Source: Heligmosomoides polygyrus polygyrus
Taxonomy: Eukaryota > Nematoda > Chromadorea > Rhabditida > Heligmosomidae
Assembly: GCA_947396885.1 (NCBI GenBank)
Contig: OX377202.1
Location: 76,170,643-76,234,642 of the forward strand
DNA length: 64,000 nt
Direction of reading: 5' to 3'
Position numbers and translations under genes: made by a program. Numbering within the stretch: position 1 is the stretch's first letter; every line of letters starts with the position of its first letter. The notes beneath the pieces were generated by a model that made no database searches, was not told the DNA's origin, and saw only the letters and a program-made list of their open reading frames with translations. Below are positions 36,201 through 51,200 of this stretch, one piece after another.

Positions 36201-39200
36201 TTAGCTCCTTTTCACTGAATGGTTGTTCCAATCCACTATTGTTAACTTTCTTGAATAGATGCTTTATTTCAAGTAGACCTATAAGCGTAATACGTGCAAA
36301 AATAGCTGAGGTTGTAGACAGCTGGAAAAATGTTCGGCGATGAATGAAGCTTTGTTTTGGTCTCGAAATTACGATACCCGCGCATGACCGTTCAGGAGCT
36401 ACTAGCCACAAAGTTCAACAAAACATGAGCTATGTAACGCTGAATCATCTTACCGTCCCGCCGACGTCCTGTATCTCCTTGATGGCGGCCTCGACGCCAT
36501 CGCCGTAGAACCGCTTCAGATCACCGATGCTCTTGAATTTCCGCGGATTTTCTCGTTGGGCGTTCGGATCGAGCAGCTAGAAGAGAATTGATTGTTTCCA
36601 AAAAGGCCATGCATAGAAGAGCAAACGAGGTACTGAATTCTCACAGAAAATAAGTGGGCGGCGCGCTTCTCTTCACTGGGAGGCGGACGGTTTTCCATTA
36701 TCGTGATAATCGCCTCGTGGCGTGCGCTGTATTTAAAAAGTAAAATAGATGGGTGAAGCAGGATGATAGAGCTGAACCATATAAATTGCTAACCTCAGCC
36801 CGGCAAAGCAAGTTGCGTTTGCAGACAGCCGTTCGAAGACACCGACGAAGTCGTCCTCGTGCCAACCCCAGTTGGATTCTGTTACGCTGAATGTAAAGCG
36901 AGTGTATGTTCGGAAGAAAATGTGAATAAAGCCGAACAAACTTTCGAACGGCCGCTCTCAGCCTCGCTATGCGTCTCTTAGTCCTTAGGAAGATGTCCTC
37001 CTGATGTCGTGCCTGCTTCTCATACGCACGGTGCGCATTCCGCTTTATGTAAGGTACCTACAAAGACTTCGTTAATGGTTAATAGACCGCATGATGATTT
37101 GAGATTGGCGCAACCTACTTGTGACGGATCCAAATAGGCGTCCTCCTCACACTGGAAGAATTTCTCGTCCGTCCTATTTGTGATCTCTAGATACTTCTGA
37201 AAACGGAGTAAACACTGTCACCCTTACCCCAATGTCTTGAGTTCTTTTTATTGTTGACTTCAGTTACGATATAAAAGCTCTTAATAATACGTTACTTTTG
37301 TGCGTTCCTGCTTTATTCAAAAGCAATTTGTATTAGGGGGGGGGGCCAAAAGTAATGAGACACCCCATGCCGTGTCCATATATCTCGTGGCTGGAGTCTG
37401 GTTTCGTGCTTATCGTATTTGTATGTTTGTATGCTACTTACTGAAGCGCATCTAAAAAGTTACCACTTCCGCCCTTTCCAGAAGCATGCCAAAAACCCCA
37501 GCCTGTCTCATGCCGAAACCCCAGTCTGACGACTCGACCTGTGTCGTGCAAATCTCCCCCAATTCCCAACCCCGAGCAGCCTGGGCTCAATATTCACGCA
37601 AGATGAGAAGTACGTCTTCTACCTTAACCCTGCCAAGCAGCGAGTCTGGGTGAGGCCTGGTGAATTGTTACCGACCTTCGTTCGGCGAGATGTTCACGGC
37701 GAGAAGCATCTTTGGAGCTTTTGGGTCTGCGCCCATGGTTCGGTTTACCGGAGGCTGTTTCCCAAGAGCACCGCGATGAACTCCAAGGCCATGGTGAACG
37801 AAATGGAGGAGATGGGCCGGCGACTCGCTCTTATTCATTCGCAGCGCTTCAAGAAGGTTCTCCTCTTCGACAACGCCGCACCCCATCGGGAACAAGTAAG
37901 CACGGATAAGCTTGGCCAGCTGGGCTACGTTCACATGCCTCACCCACCGTATTCGCTGGACATCTGTCCATGCAACTATCACTACTACTTGAGCCTACAG
38001 GACTTCCTGGTGGGAAGGGACACAAGAATCCAAGCAGTCCTTGACAACCATATCGAGCTGTTGATCAACACCAGGTTCAAGCAGTTCTGGAAGGATGGGA
38101 TCAGGAAGTTGGCTGAGCGATGGCAGCAAGGTCCTTGCCCTTAATGGCAAATACACTCCTCAGCATCGTTGAGTTGTAATTGAGTTATAAGGAGATAAAG
38201 ATTTTTTTTCATTTTGTCTCATTACTTTTGCCCCCCCCCCCCTAATAGATGTGACTATCAACAACTGCTGTTCTGGTTTATCCACCTTTCGATATTTATT
38301 TTTACATCTCTTATTTATTGATGTCCTAAAGTCGCGAAGAATCAGGTATCGATTTTTCGTAAAGAAAATGTAAGAAAAATATGGGAAATTATGTGAAGAA
38401 GAAATATGAGAAACGTATGTATGACCGAAACAGAAAAGTCTAACAAATACTAGAATGCAGTGTGAATAAAGAAGGATACCGCGGTGTTCTTAGTAGGGTA
38501 GCACCTACCCTCATACAGCAGGGTGTGGGTAACCGGACGTAGGAGAGATGTAAGTACCTCGGATCGTAGCTAAACAACTAAACATGCGTGTAACTGAAAC
38601 TGATTTTTCCATGCGTCAGATTGCTTCCACCTTACAGCTGAACTGGCACCTACAGTACCGCATCTCATTCACAGTGAGATTGGATCTTAAAAACCGTGGC
38701 TGCCTGAGTAGATTGTTTTGTTTTCCAGGTCATAATTACTCCCCTATTTCACTTTGCTCGGCAGATAAGAGTCACGTCCTGTATTCCCGACTTCCAAACG
38801 GGCTGTGTATTCTCAGCACCGTTTCCTTGACATCTAGAGAGAGATATCAGTGAGCATTTTTATGGTCCTAAATAAGCCTTCGCAGCGTCTGCGTAGAGGA
38901 TGACTTTGAGACACAGTGTACCACCCGACCTGATCCGCTTTAAGACCTCACTTTATTCCCCCTTTTGATCTTTTGTTTGGGAACTCAGTAACGTATGCAC
39001 TATGCTCACACTCGCTTGTTTTTTGAAGGCACAAAGGAATGCCAAGGAAGAACAAGAATCGTACGTCTTCCTCTATGTCATCCTGCTCAACATCGTCTTC
39101 GTCGTCTTCTTCGTGGCCTTCGATGAGAGCGGGCATTAGGTGATGCGGAAGTCTGTTCATATCCTGAATGAAGTCGATTTGGTTCCCAGAGCCTGATGGT

Positions 39201-42200
39201 TACCATCGTGATCATCGTGTCACTACTGGTAGCACTCCATGATCGACCGATTAAAGAAAATGCCCATTCTTGGTTTGTCTTCTCCCAACTCAGGTCAAAC
39301 ACCGCTAACCTGCCAAGCGATGTAGTCGACAGTTTCGCATCCCGGCAGGCAATCACCTCTTGAACTCTTGGTGGCCGTCTTCTCTATGACACGTCGAACA
39401 CAACCGAAGTAGTCGTCCACATTGCACGGCTTTTGTGTGGCTGGAACAGTATAGAGTGGAGGTCAGCAAAAAGTGACAGAAAGATAGTTGGGGACGCAAA
39501 AGCATTGAGGAAGCGATAGAAAGCAAATCATTGTACCACTTTCAAAATGAAAAAAAGGCATGGGTATTTAGCCCACTGGAACGCTTCTTATTTTCGCGAG
39601 AATAATTTCTCCCCATTATGAAGATTCCGTTCATAAGACATCTGGAACAACTAACTCCTTGCAGGGATCAATACCTAAGATTCCTGGTACATACATACAG
39701 CACATTCGGGGTGAAACCAACTAGGTTCACGGTCACATGAAGAAAACCAGATTTTTAGATGCTAAGAGCTTATAGCATTAATGGGAAAAAGGCCGAAACG
39801 GATGGACAAAGTAACCAACATGAAAGGGGGAGTGTAAGGAAAGCTCGACTATTCCGAGACGCTTGGATCTGGAGTTACAGAATTCGAAACTGAGGCGAGA
39901 CTTGGTAGATCGTTGCACGGAATAGACGACTGCTCAGAAAAACTAGTGCAAAGGAACTACGCGATGATCCTAGGAGGCTGGCTCGTCTCCAATTCTCCGC
40001 AAAACTTTCTAAGTTGTTTGCCATTACCAGCTATTCCGTGCATTCAAAAGCTCTTAAAAATTCGAATCGTTCTTCCATTAAAGAAAAAAACAGAAGTAAC
40101 CGTTATATCTCCATTTGTCAAAAGGCCGGATCATGGAACGCAGGTTAAATGAATTTCCTTCTTTCTTTGTTGCGAACCAGCTCATTTTGGGAACCTCCAG
40201 GTTTGATTCAAGGAGTGTCCGTCATAATACTACTGCCAATAGTTGTCAATATTTTGTTTGTGCCGCTCGAGGTTGCTACTGCCAATTTGATATCAAGCGT
40301 GAGTTTATCCCTCTTTGAATGGGTTTTCAGGGGTGATTTCTCTAAGGCAGCGAAACCGCTAAAGTGGGGATAGCGTTTGGTGGGGTAAATCGCTTATCTA
40401 ATAGTTGCACCACGTTCAGGCCTCTGAAGAAGACGGGAGAGTCGAAACGTTAGGCGTTGCAATAAAGATCCACCGTAACAACCTCGAGCGGCACAAACAA
40501 AATTTTGACAACTATTCTCCACAATGCCGAGGTTTTATGACGATAGAAGCTGGAGACTACTGCCAATATTTTAAACTAATCCTTCCTAATGCAGTGTCTC
40601 AGTCTCAATTTAACTCGTGCTTAGCCTTCTTGAAATCAAAATTGAATTGAAAGCTCTATAACGCAAAAAATGGGCTTTTGAGTGCCACCAAAAATAGGTC
40701 AAGAACCCCAACTTTGAGAGACGCCTTGTATATTGTATAGGCTTCTGAACAGAACTTTCTTCAGCGTAACGATACGATACTAGGATCTTCTACAAAATCG
40801 TGGATCATAGAACTTAAAGAAGGCACTGGGATAGCGGGAAATTTTGTGCCCGATCTAATATTAACTTTTCATATGCTTTGCCCGGGATAAATGACTCGAA
40901 GATGGAAGGTGGTGTGCAAAGAGTATCACCTCGATGTCTCGCGTCATTGGCAGCTCGTCTCTGTTTGTCTAAAAGCACAAGAAAATTGTCCAGCAGGTTA
41001 TAAGGAGTGCGAGGTCGTGTTAAGTTGAACACTACCCGGAAAACGGCGAACTTACCGATGGGTTCGTTTGTGAATGCTCGAGCGATCGAGCACTCGCACT
41101 CCTCCTCTATCGCCTTCAACGTCCCTCGGATTGCGCAGGTGCGCATGTTCAACGGCGAGCCGAACTCGGAAACGGCCTTTCTGTTCGCCTCCGTTTCTGT
41201 CGCGCAGTACTCTCCCGGCAGCCGCTGATGCTATAACGGTGGCGCTTACATCGCTATTCAGACCGCCTGTTTCGTTTCGGGCGACTTCGGTGCAGTACAG
41301 TTCTCTTAAACAACTAGGCTACCGATAGTGCCTGCAGTAGAACAGAGTGCTGCCCTATTCATTGGTGGCACTCTTCTTGCGGCCTACACCTTTTTTGATT
41401 TTTTTCCGTGCATGAGCCTTCTGCTTGCAAAGAAAAGTGTCAACTCAACCAATGGCTTTGAGCCGAGACCTGTGGCCTCCGAAAGGCATTGACAGCGTAA
41501 CGGACTTTTTCCACAAGGTTTAAGTCCGAAAGATGCGTTCAAATGTTGCCGCCTTTTACATGCAGGATATTGAGTTTTACGAGTTTCGAGTTTCTAAACA
41601 TTGTGAGGGCGAAGAGTGCTTTGGAGGAGGCGCCGGCTTCAGCTTGCACCCGGATGTGATTCAAGAATCGGGAGACAAGTCAACGCTAATCAAGTCTGAA
41701 ATCTCCAACGACTGCAAATCATAGGATGTTTTGAAGGCCAAATGTCCACTCAGAGTGCCTCTACAATATCCTGCTATTTATGCTTATTTTCTTTAAGCCT
41801 GAAGTGCTGAACTGAGGCTACCAGCCCTCATAGCAATGTTTTGCTGCTATCAAAACTCTTGCGCCAAGCTGGACACGAATCCGCACCTCCTATTAACCGG
41901 ACATCCACACCTCGTGCAAAATGTCAGCACTCACCCGTATATCGGGATAAATGATAAGGATAAATAGAGACGTTACTCAACCCCTTTTGGGATACGTCTT
42001 GAATTTTTCTTCTACGGCATCTCGCGCAGGCGATTTGAATGCGTATTTGGCCATCCGATGAAGTGTGGAGGCCAGCTGATGAACAATTCAGCGCTTTATG
42101 CTTCCTAGACAAGTCTGGTACCAATTGCCCGACACCGTAGGAATGGAAGGCTTGGTGAGCTGAGCGAGAGATCCAACCACGAACCTTGCATGCGACAGCC

Positions 42201-45200
42201 GGCACGTCCCCCGACTGCCCTATACGCGCCCCTATGTTGGCGTAATGAAAATGAATTGACCTGAATATGTACAGACTCTCGCTAGCATAACCAGGACGCC
42301 AGGAGCTAGAGGAGTTCAAATTTCAAGGCGCATGCCTGTCCTGTCTATGAGGTGTTGTGGCATGGACGACATAGTGGTCATACAGATTGCGAAATTTTAG
42401 TCAAATCCTTCCGTGGCGAGAGACACGAGTCATACACCTCCCCTCGCTGCCGCATCGCGAGTTTTACCACGAGTCACGTAGCGACTGCAGCTTGAGGACA
42501 ATGTCTTGCTCCCGCATTTTTGCTGTCTGTCGCCCAAAAATTGTTATTAAAGGTGCATTTCTGCAGAACTCAACCGCGCGTTGGAATACGGTATCCGGGA
42601 TCCCGAGCTGATCTCAAGTAATTCGACATGAAAGTAACTCGACTAAATCACCTAAACCACTAGCACAAATCAAGTAAAGAACACTTACGTGCTGCGTTCG
42701 GAATCGTACATCCATGGAATATCCACTAGGGATGTTAACACCGTCATTGGTGGTCAATGGGACCTGTGTCTGGAAAAACGTCGCTGATTTTTCGTCGATG
42801 AGATGGTGGAAAGAACTCAAATGCCTCACCTGGTTGTAGATCAGTATCTTCAAGCCAGGGATTGACTTCGTCTTGAAATGAGTTGTGCACGCGTCTATGC
42901 GCTCATACGTTTCTATGTTCAGAAGAAGGCGGATTGAATTGCCGACACCTAAATAACAACACAGCACTCTCCGGTATCAAATTACGGCTTCACCAAGGGT
43001 ATGAACTGAAAATCTTCAGGGGCACGACGTCGTAGGGTCAGTCAAGAAATGATTGCGAGTAGGAGTTATATAACGTCTTGGGATGGTTCGTGTGCCGTGG
43101 TAATTTCGAGCTTCTATTTGCAGTCTAAAATCACAGATTTTTGAAGAACAATCTATTACCAAGGAGCAACACCATATAACGCCTTCCAAAATGTGCGGGC
43201 AACTTCAGAAGGAGAATGGGCCAAGCTAGATTGTCGGTTCAGTTTATGTCCTCGGCACACACATACACCAGTCGGTCACAGTTTAGCTCAAACGTGGGTA
43301 ATTGAACCGAAACTGTATTTTGTACAAATCCAATACACATTAGAGCATGTTGATAACATCCTACAAGAGGTTAATATGGAGAATAAAGAAAGGAACATGA
43401 ATTTTCCCATATGACTCTTTTATAAGGAGTTTTTTGTTTGCATAGCGTCACAATTTGATAAAACTCTGAGCGAAATTCTTTTACAGTATCCCACGAAATC
43501 GTTCTATGATCGCGAGGAAGTCGCGATATGGCCCATAAAAGACTTGTCCAACCGGGGTCGCCCATGTCCCGAAATTTCGGGATTCTGCCGAAGAAGAAGT
43601 GGAGACAAAGGTTAGAGAGTCAAGGTTGGTTGAAGTGGCTAGGGAGATAGTGCGCAACCGGCGCTCCTATTGCTTGACGCCTCCATTATCGCAGTTGCTG
43701 CATGAGGTTAGCTAAAAGACAAAAGATGTTTCGAAAAAACTTCAAAGTTCGACAAATTGACGTTATCGCCTTCGGTGTACAATTCTATAAAATCGGCGTC
43801 TCTTGGAACGAGACGTATCAGTAGAAATGCGGTGCAACTCGAGAAAACGCCGCCGCCTGTTTGCATAGTAATCCAATTTGTACACCTATAATTTCAGTTG
43901 GATTCTATCTACGGCTTATTTGAAGTGAAGAAAGAGAGGGTCTTATGGTGAGTTCTGTGTGAAGATCGCACCAGGCGCTCCCAAAAATTCCTGCATTGCT
44001 CACTTGTTTGACAATGTATAATATTCCGCTAAGAGCTATCGATCGGTGAAAATAGGGGAGAAAAATAGGAGTGGGGATTTATGGGGTCAAATTAAGGGGC
44101 GCGAAAATTGCGGAAAATTTCCAGACGTCTTCTACGTTACAGGGGATTCAGAAGACGTTCAAAAGACCTCGTCCGCTAAGGGAGGATCATTGACGGAGAT
44201 CAATAAATGATTTGGACTCTATTTGGGTGAAATAGTATATAAAAATGTCAACATAGCAGATTTTGGCTCTCAATCATTTTTACAAACGTGTATGGCAGTT
44301 TTCCTGACAGGTGCCATAATTCAGAACAAAAGGTCATTTCGAAGATAATTTATGAATTGCAACAAAAAAAACGGCAGCAACAGGGACCCAGCCAACGACG
44401 TCGCAGCTGACGAGCGGGAGCAATACCCCTGCGCCACCGCCGCAGTTGGCGATCTCTTCTTACGAAGCCTTGATGACTTACCACTCTTGCGCCAGATGTG
44501 TCGCACAGCCAGCCTGTAGTGAGGCCCCCCGATTTCGGCAGGCCATAACTCGCTCAGGAATTTCATTTTGCAACTTTGACACCCAAAATCGTAATCAGAA
44601 TTCCGAGTACTTTCTAACGATTCTGTTCGACCGGTAGTGAGAAGCCAATTGATCGCCCTGCAATACTATATACTATACGAGCTTTCCTCACTCCCTAGGA
44701 GCCTTTTGTACTCCTAGGGAGTGAGGAAAGCTACATAAATAGAGCGGCTACCTTGGTGTGATTACCCTTAGCCTATTGATACTGCAACACCTTTTAAGAA
44801 TGTTGTGAACAACTTTACAACTTACATTAAGGATAAATGAATAGACTAACAACATCATTAGGCAGTTCCTTTTGAATGCGCCACGTATTCTAAATATAAA
44901 TAGTGCAATAAAAAAGCCATGCAGTTGCAGCTGCAGTATTGCAGTTTTCTATTGCGTTTAAATGTCTACTTAAACGAGATGTCGTGGAAGTAATCTGAAT
45001 GTGCATTTAGCTTATAAAGTTATGTACGGTGGAGAGTCGGTGGACGAGACAGTGTTTCGTCGCTGCAAAACTAGTCTTGTACTAACTATCCGAGCACAGA
45101 GAGATGAAAGGAACCAAACCCTTGAATTCGGTGTACTCTGCAACTCAACCAATTGCGCTACCGCTTCCCATAATTCAAGTTACTGTAGAGTATCATGTTG

Positions 45201-48200
45201 TATGCCATGATTGAGTAATTATTTCTGCAAGTATTCTGATCAATCATGCCTTATGTATTCATGCCTCATGCCTTAAATCTATTCGCTTCTGAGATGTAGT
45301 TGTGACGAATACACGAATTTCTAGCAGGTAGCTTCTAGCAATCCACGGTTTTCTATTGCAGTGAAAATTCCGAGACTGTTTTCGTCTTCTAGCTCTCTTT
45401 TGGTCAACAAATAAGGTGACGTAATTATCATTTCCACCTTAGATCTTTACTTTTGGCTCAAGTACTCTTACTTGCTCTCATGAAATAGAAATTGTTGCTA
45501 AAATAAATGCTTTGTCATGCGCCCAGACACGCAGAAACTCTTCCGATAGCAAAACTTCATGTAACCTACAGCTACTTAAGGCGCTGCTAATCAATCCAGC
45601 AGCCCGATCCATTGGACAAGTGTACATCTCCATATCTGTACATAGAAGCCCGTTGTAGAGATTTCGCTCTCTTATCCCGTTTGTGCACGGATCTCCCTCG
45701 ATAGAGAGCCTTCGGGCTCTCATTTAAGAGGGATCTCGGGCCGCTTTTCGCAGGGCCACCTAGCGCGTCCCCGGGTGGTAGATAGAGGAACGAAAACGCG
45801 AACCAAATGTATTGGTTGCCCAGAGGTGGGATGCAGGGGATGGACTCCTTGCTCCCGCACGCTCGCATCGGAAGCATCCGTCGAGGACCTGATGGTGCAA
45901 GCCAGGAAGATCAGCTACAACGTCATCAGACTGTCCGAGACGAGAAGACACTACCCCCTACACGCCGCCTACGACTCCGGAGAAGAACTGTTCCTTGGAG
46001 CATGCGACAGCAGGAGAGTAGGCGGCGTTGACGTCCTCGTCAACACGCACTTGGCCAGGAACATCGATTCGTACGAGTCTCTGACAACCCGAATCGGACG
46101 TCTGCGACTGAAGCGATGTGGCTCCGTGCCAGCTTTGTCTGTGTTGGTCGCGTATGCCCCAGCATCCGACTACGACGACGAAGAGCTCGAAGCCTTCTAT
46201 GTGGAGATGGAGAAGTTCTGCAAGGAAGATCATACCTTCTACAAGGTCGACGCCGACTTCAACGCCAAGATCGTGCCACGAAGGTCGCCGGAAGAACTTC
46301 ACATCGGAACCCACGGTTTGGAGTGGAACAAGCAAGGTGAAAGGCTGTCTGAGTTTATCATGGCGACCAACACCATCCATGGAAACTTACAGGTCCAGAA
46401 CACTCCCTCTCTACGATAGACCTGGGAATCCCCGGTGGCCAATTCCACAATGAGATCGACCACATCATCTTCAACTGCAAGTATTGCCTGACCCATGTTT
46501 CCGTTGTACCCAAGTTCTACACGGGATCGGACAACCGCCTCCTTCGCGCGAGGTTCCGCTTTTCGCGTCAAGAAGAGAAGGCCGCAAAGTTCAAGAAGAG
46601 GAGTCCCAGAACAACCATCACCTGGGACATGTACACCTCTTGCCGGCCTTTGGGAAGATACCGTCATGGACAACATCGACGAGGAATACGACCGCTTCGT
46701 GCACCATCTCCGCGATAGTGCTAAGGGAGCCGGGAGCTTGAAGACCACCAAGAGACGTCTGTCTCCGGAAACTCTCGAGCTTATACGCTAACGTGGAGCA
46801 GCACGAGCGTCAGGCAACAACCAGCTGACGTCCGAGCTTGCGAAGCTATGCAGAGAGGCGATATAGGAAGATCTGAAGGAGAGGAGGGAGGAAGTGTTGC
46901 CTGAAGCAGCAGAGGCAGGGTTGAGCATACGGAATGCCCGCCGGAACTTCGCCAACTTCAAGACCAAGATGACCGCCTGACGGGACTGTCGGACGTCGTC
47001 GTCTTCCAGAAGGACCATGGAGAAGGTCATCCACGACTTCTACTCCGATCTATTCGATAGCCACGTCCACCTGCCCCATGCCATCTTCTGCAGGATGGAC
47101 ACGTCGTTCCCTCTGTTCTCCATTCCGAGATCCTACACGCCATCTCGTCGGTAAAGAAGCGTACAGCACCCGGTTTCGACAGGATCAGACACCTGAAGAA
47201 TCTCCCTACAACGCTCATCAACACCTTGACGCGGCTCTAAACACGCTACCTGTCGGAGTGCAAGGTTCCACTTCAGTGGAAGAGCAGCAAGACCGTCTTG
47301 CTGTACAAGAAGTGAGACGTGCACGACATTGGCAACTATCGCCCGATCTGCCTGCTTCGTAGTCTACAAGCTGTTCATCCGAGTCATCCTGAATAGGATC
47401 ATCAGAACGCTGGACGAAGGACAGCCATGCGAGCAAGCAGGATTTCGAAGAGGATTCAGCACGATCGACCACATTCACACCATTACGAAGCTCATCGAAG
47501 TGTCGCGACAGTACAAGCTGCCGATGTGCCTTACGTTCATCGACCTGAAGAAGGCATTCGACTCCATCGAAACTGAAGCGGTCCTCGAAGCCCTGATCAC
47601 TCAGGGCGTTCCTACTCAGTACATCAGAGTCCTTCGAGAGCTGTACAGTGGATTTACGACCAAGATCTCACCATTCTACAACGACGTCGTCATCGACGTT
47701 AAGGGAGGGATTCGGCAGGGCAGAGGATAGCATATCCTCGATTCTCTTCAGCTCCATCATCGAAAAGTCAAGTGCGAACTAGAATGGGAAGACATGGGAG
47801 TGAAGGTCGACGGCTGGCAACTGCACCATCTTCACGCTGACGACATCGTACTCATAACATCGAGCATCAGCCAGGCGAAGCGAATGTTGGCCGACTTCGA
47901 TCGTGTATGTGGGAACGATGGACTGCAGCTGAATCTTACGAAGGCGATGTTCATGAGGAACGGACAAGTTTCTGATGCCCCATTCTCGCTCAACGGAACG
48001 AACATCTCCGAATGCTCCAGCTACGTCTCTCTGGGTCGCGAAGCCAACATGGACAACGATCTAGCGCCAGAGCTGGGAAGGGGAGACGAGTGGCTTGGGA
48101 AGCTTTCAAGAGCGTTGAGGAGGTCGCGAAGAAGACGAAGAACGTCCGACTCCGTGCCCACCTATTCGACTCTACCGTTCTCCCTGCCCTAACATACGCC

Positions 48201-51200
48201 TCAGAGACCTGGGTTATACGAAAGCTGGATGAGCACGCGATCAGCGTCGCGCAGTGTGCAATCGAGAGGACGATGCTCGGAGTGACACGACTCACGCAAG
48301 TGAGAGAAGGCCTCCGGAGTTCCGAGCTTCGCCGACGTTCAAAGATCAGAGACGCTGTCGCGTGGGCCAAGTTGTCGAAAATTAGGTGGGCCGGCCACGT
48401 AATGCGCTTCGCAGACACCCGCTGGACGAGAGTCGTCACAGATTGGATTCCGCGGGATGTCAAAAGAACACCAGGACGCCCACCAACGCGTTGGTCGGAC
48501 TTCTTGGTGAAAGCCCTGAACGACCGATATGACACTCTTCATGTCCCTCGAGCTAGGAGGATCCATTGGAGCACTCTGGCACGCGCGAGCGACGAATGGA
48601 GACGCTGCTGCCGCCCGCTCGAGCAAGTCAATGATCAACGGGACGACAGGAGATACAGGTGATCCCACTTGTTCTTTACGATAGGCCATTGAGCTTCGCT
48701 GGTGATAAAGGATTAATTGTCTTATGACCCTGAAAGCTCAACGAGCGACTTTTTATTAAAGCCATAGGGGCAGCCGCCGCGGTTACTACATAGCCGTCGA
48801 TGGATGCTTGGTTGCAACCGACTCCAGCTGGTGGCGTAATTTATTAGGTCATCCAATAAGTAATGTCGCGTTTTGTGCACTACGGTTTTAGCCCGTTATT
48901 TGTGGGCAGATTTCTGTATTTCGAAGGTGCACTAAAGTGATTCTAAAGTAAATTAGAGTTGCTCTTTTAGAATCAACCATTCGTTGAATTGTTAGCTTGC
49001 AAGTTCAGGTGAAATGGCTTCGCAAATATCAGAGGAGCATATTCGGCATTGTATGCTGTTCGAATTTCGGAAGTGTAGTAACGCAACGGTTGCTTCCAAA
49101 ATATCTGCGAGATGCACTGGACGTTCGCAAATGCCAGCAATGGCTTTCCAAGTTTAAATCCGGTAATTTTGACCTCTCTGACTCTTCTCGATCAGGAAGA
49201 CCCGTAACATTTGACAACGACATGTTGATGGCAAAACTGGAGGCGAGTCCTTGTCAAACAGTGGAGGAAATTTCGAGTACTCTAGGCGAACCTTAATCAA
49301 CCATGCATTTTAACCTACGCCAAACTGGCAAGGTATGCAGAGCAGGTATTTGCGGACCGCACGACTTATCCGCCGAGAACCGTGCTAGCTGATCGACGCT
49401 TTGCAACGCACTACTTCAGCGACACCGTACGGGCCCGTTTTTGATCGAGTGATCACAGGAGACGAAAAATGGATCTTGTACGATAATCCAAAGCGGAAAA
49501 AGCAGTGGCTTTCCAAAAATGATCAACCAAGAAGTACTGCGAAGCCGAATATTTATCTCAGAAAGGCACTCCTCCGTGTTTGGTACAATATCCGTGGAAT
49601 TGTCCACATTGAAGTGCTTAAATCTGGACAAATCGCTGATGCAGGCTTTCACCGTGAGCAGTTGGATTAAGTGAACCAAGCTTTACTGGAAAACTATCCG
49701 GCGATCGTCAGCAGAAAGGGCGTAATTCTCCATCACGGCAATGCAAGACCGCACTGTGCAAAACGGACGCTGTAAAAAATCAGCGAATTAAGATGGGAGG
49801 TCCTGCCCCATCCACCGTATTCTCACAATCTCGCACCTTCGGATTATCACTTACTCCGATCTCTACAAGATTTTCTAAGTGGCAAGAAATTTGAAAGTTT
49901 GGAGGATATTCAAAAGGCTATGTCCACATATTTGCTCAAGAACCACAACAGATTTGTTGCTCAGGTATTGAAGATTTGCTCGTTAGATGGAGAAAGGTTG
50001 TTGATAATGATAGTGATTACGTTGTTGGCCGTAATGAAGATTTGTTGAAAATTTGTGCAATTGAAGTCAAGGTAAAAAAAAACGACATTACTTATTGGAT
50101 GACCTAGTATTTATTTAATTATTTCATACACTCAACAGAGGAGTGCTCAGCAAAAAAACGTAGAAAGAAGTAATTAATATTACTGGAATGACAACAATGA
50201 GTAACATAAGTTGTTCCTAAATCTTAGGCGCTGGTTTTTTAATGGTGTGCTTAAAAAATTGGCGAAATCATTGTCATACCTATCCAGCTTGCAATCAAGA
50301 CCTGCAAATATCCATCACTTGGCTATGATGCCCCCTTTATTGTCCGCCTAACGCTTGAGTTTCGATAGCAACCAAACATGCTTCTGCCGATTTCATGATC
50401 ATTCAATCAGCATTCAAACAACGATGGGATTTCTTTGAGTCTCTAGCAGCGCTGAGAACTACATTCTATCAATTTTGACGGTTGTAACTCAGAAAAGTTA
50501 ACTAAAGTGAGCACTTTTAATATCATTTTAGTTGGAGGACTCGTTCAACAACAACTGCCATTGATTTGATTGAAAACTAACATGTGAAAACGAAGAAGTC
50601 ACACATACCACTTCCCACCACCTTTAAACTGTTTTCGGGGTCAGTGTTCAGCGCCCAGCAAAGTCCAGACAGAGTCCAAACCGGCTTGAAGTCGCTCATG
50701 CGGCAACTCGTTCCGTTCGGCCACGTGCAGCTGAACGGCTATCTTGTAGTGGTACAGTAGAGGAATGGAGCAAAGGTCTCGTGTCCTCTCACCCAAGAAT
50801 CATCCGCGACTTCCAGTGAGCAGCACTGCGCAGAAAACGAACTGCGTCCATATCCCATGCCTTTTCGATGATCTGCAATCGAGGTGCGCTTCGACAAGGC
50901 GTTCGGCAAGGCTAAGCGAAGAGGAAAGGATTCGATGCAAAGCATTTACCTCTTCGAATACATTCCTAGGCCTTCCTGATATCGACTTCAGTGTTCCTTT
51001 TTCTTTCTTCTTCGGTCGTCTATTGGTTATCCTGGCACCCGTAATGTATGATAACCTAAACTGAGACCAGCGCTATCCAGCTATCCGACTTCATCAGTAT
51101 ACACTGGTTTAGTGAAAACACTAGCAAAGAGCGCATGTAGTCCATCTATATCCCATTTCCTAAAGTCGAAATGCAATCTTGTTCTTATAGCTTGAGTCAC

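Noticed and set aside
37650..38144. Intact transposase gene
   Set aside because: It lacks the N-terminal DNA-binding half and the third catalytic Asp.
41007..41328. Plus-strand ORFs over the channel exon at 41224-41056
   Set aside because: The minus-strand exon has splice sites, phase fit and family motifs; the plus-strand frames are shadows.
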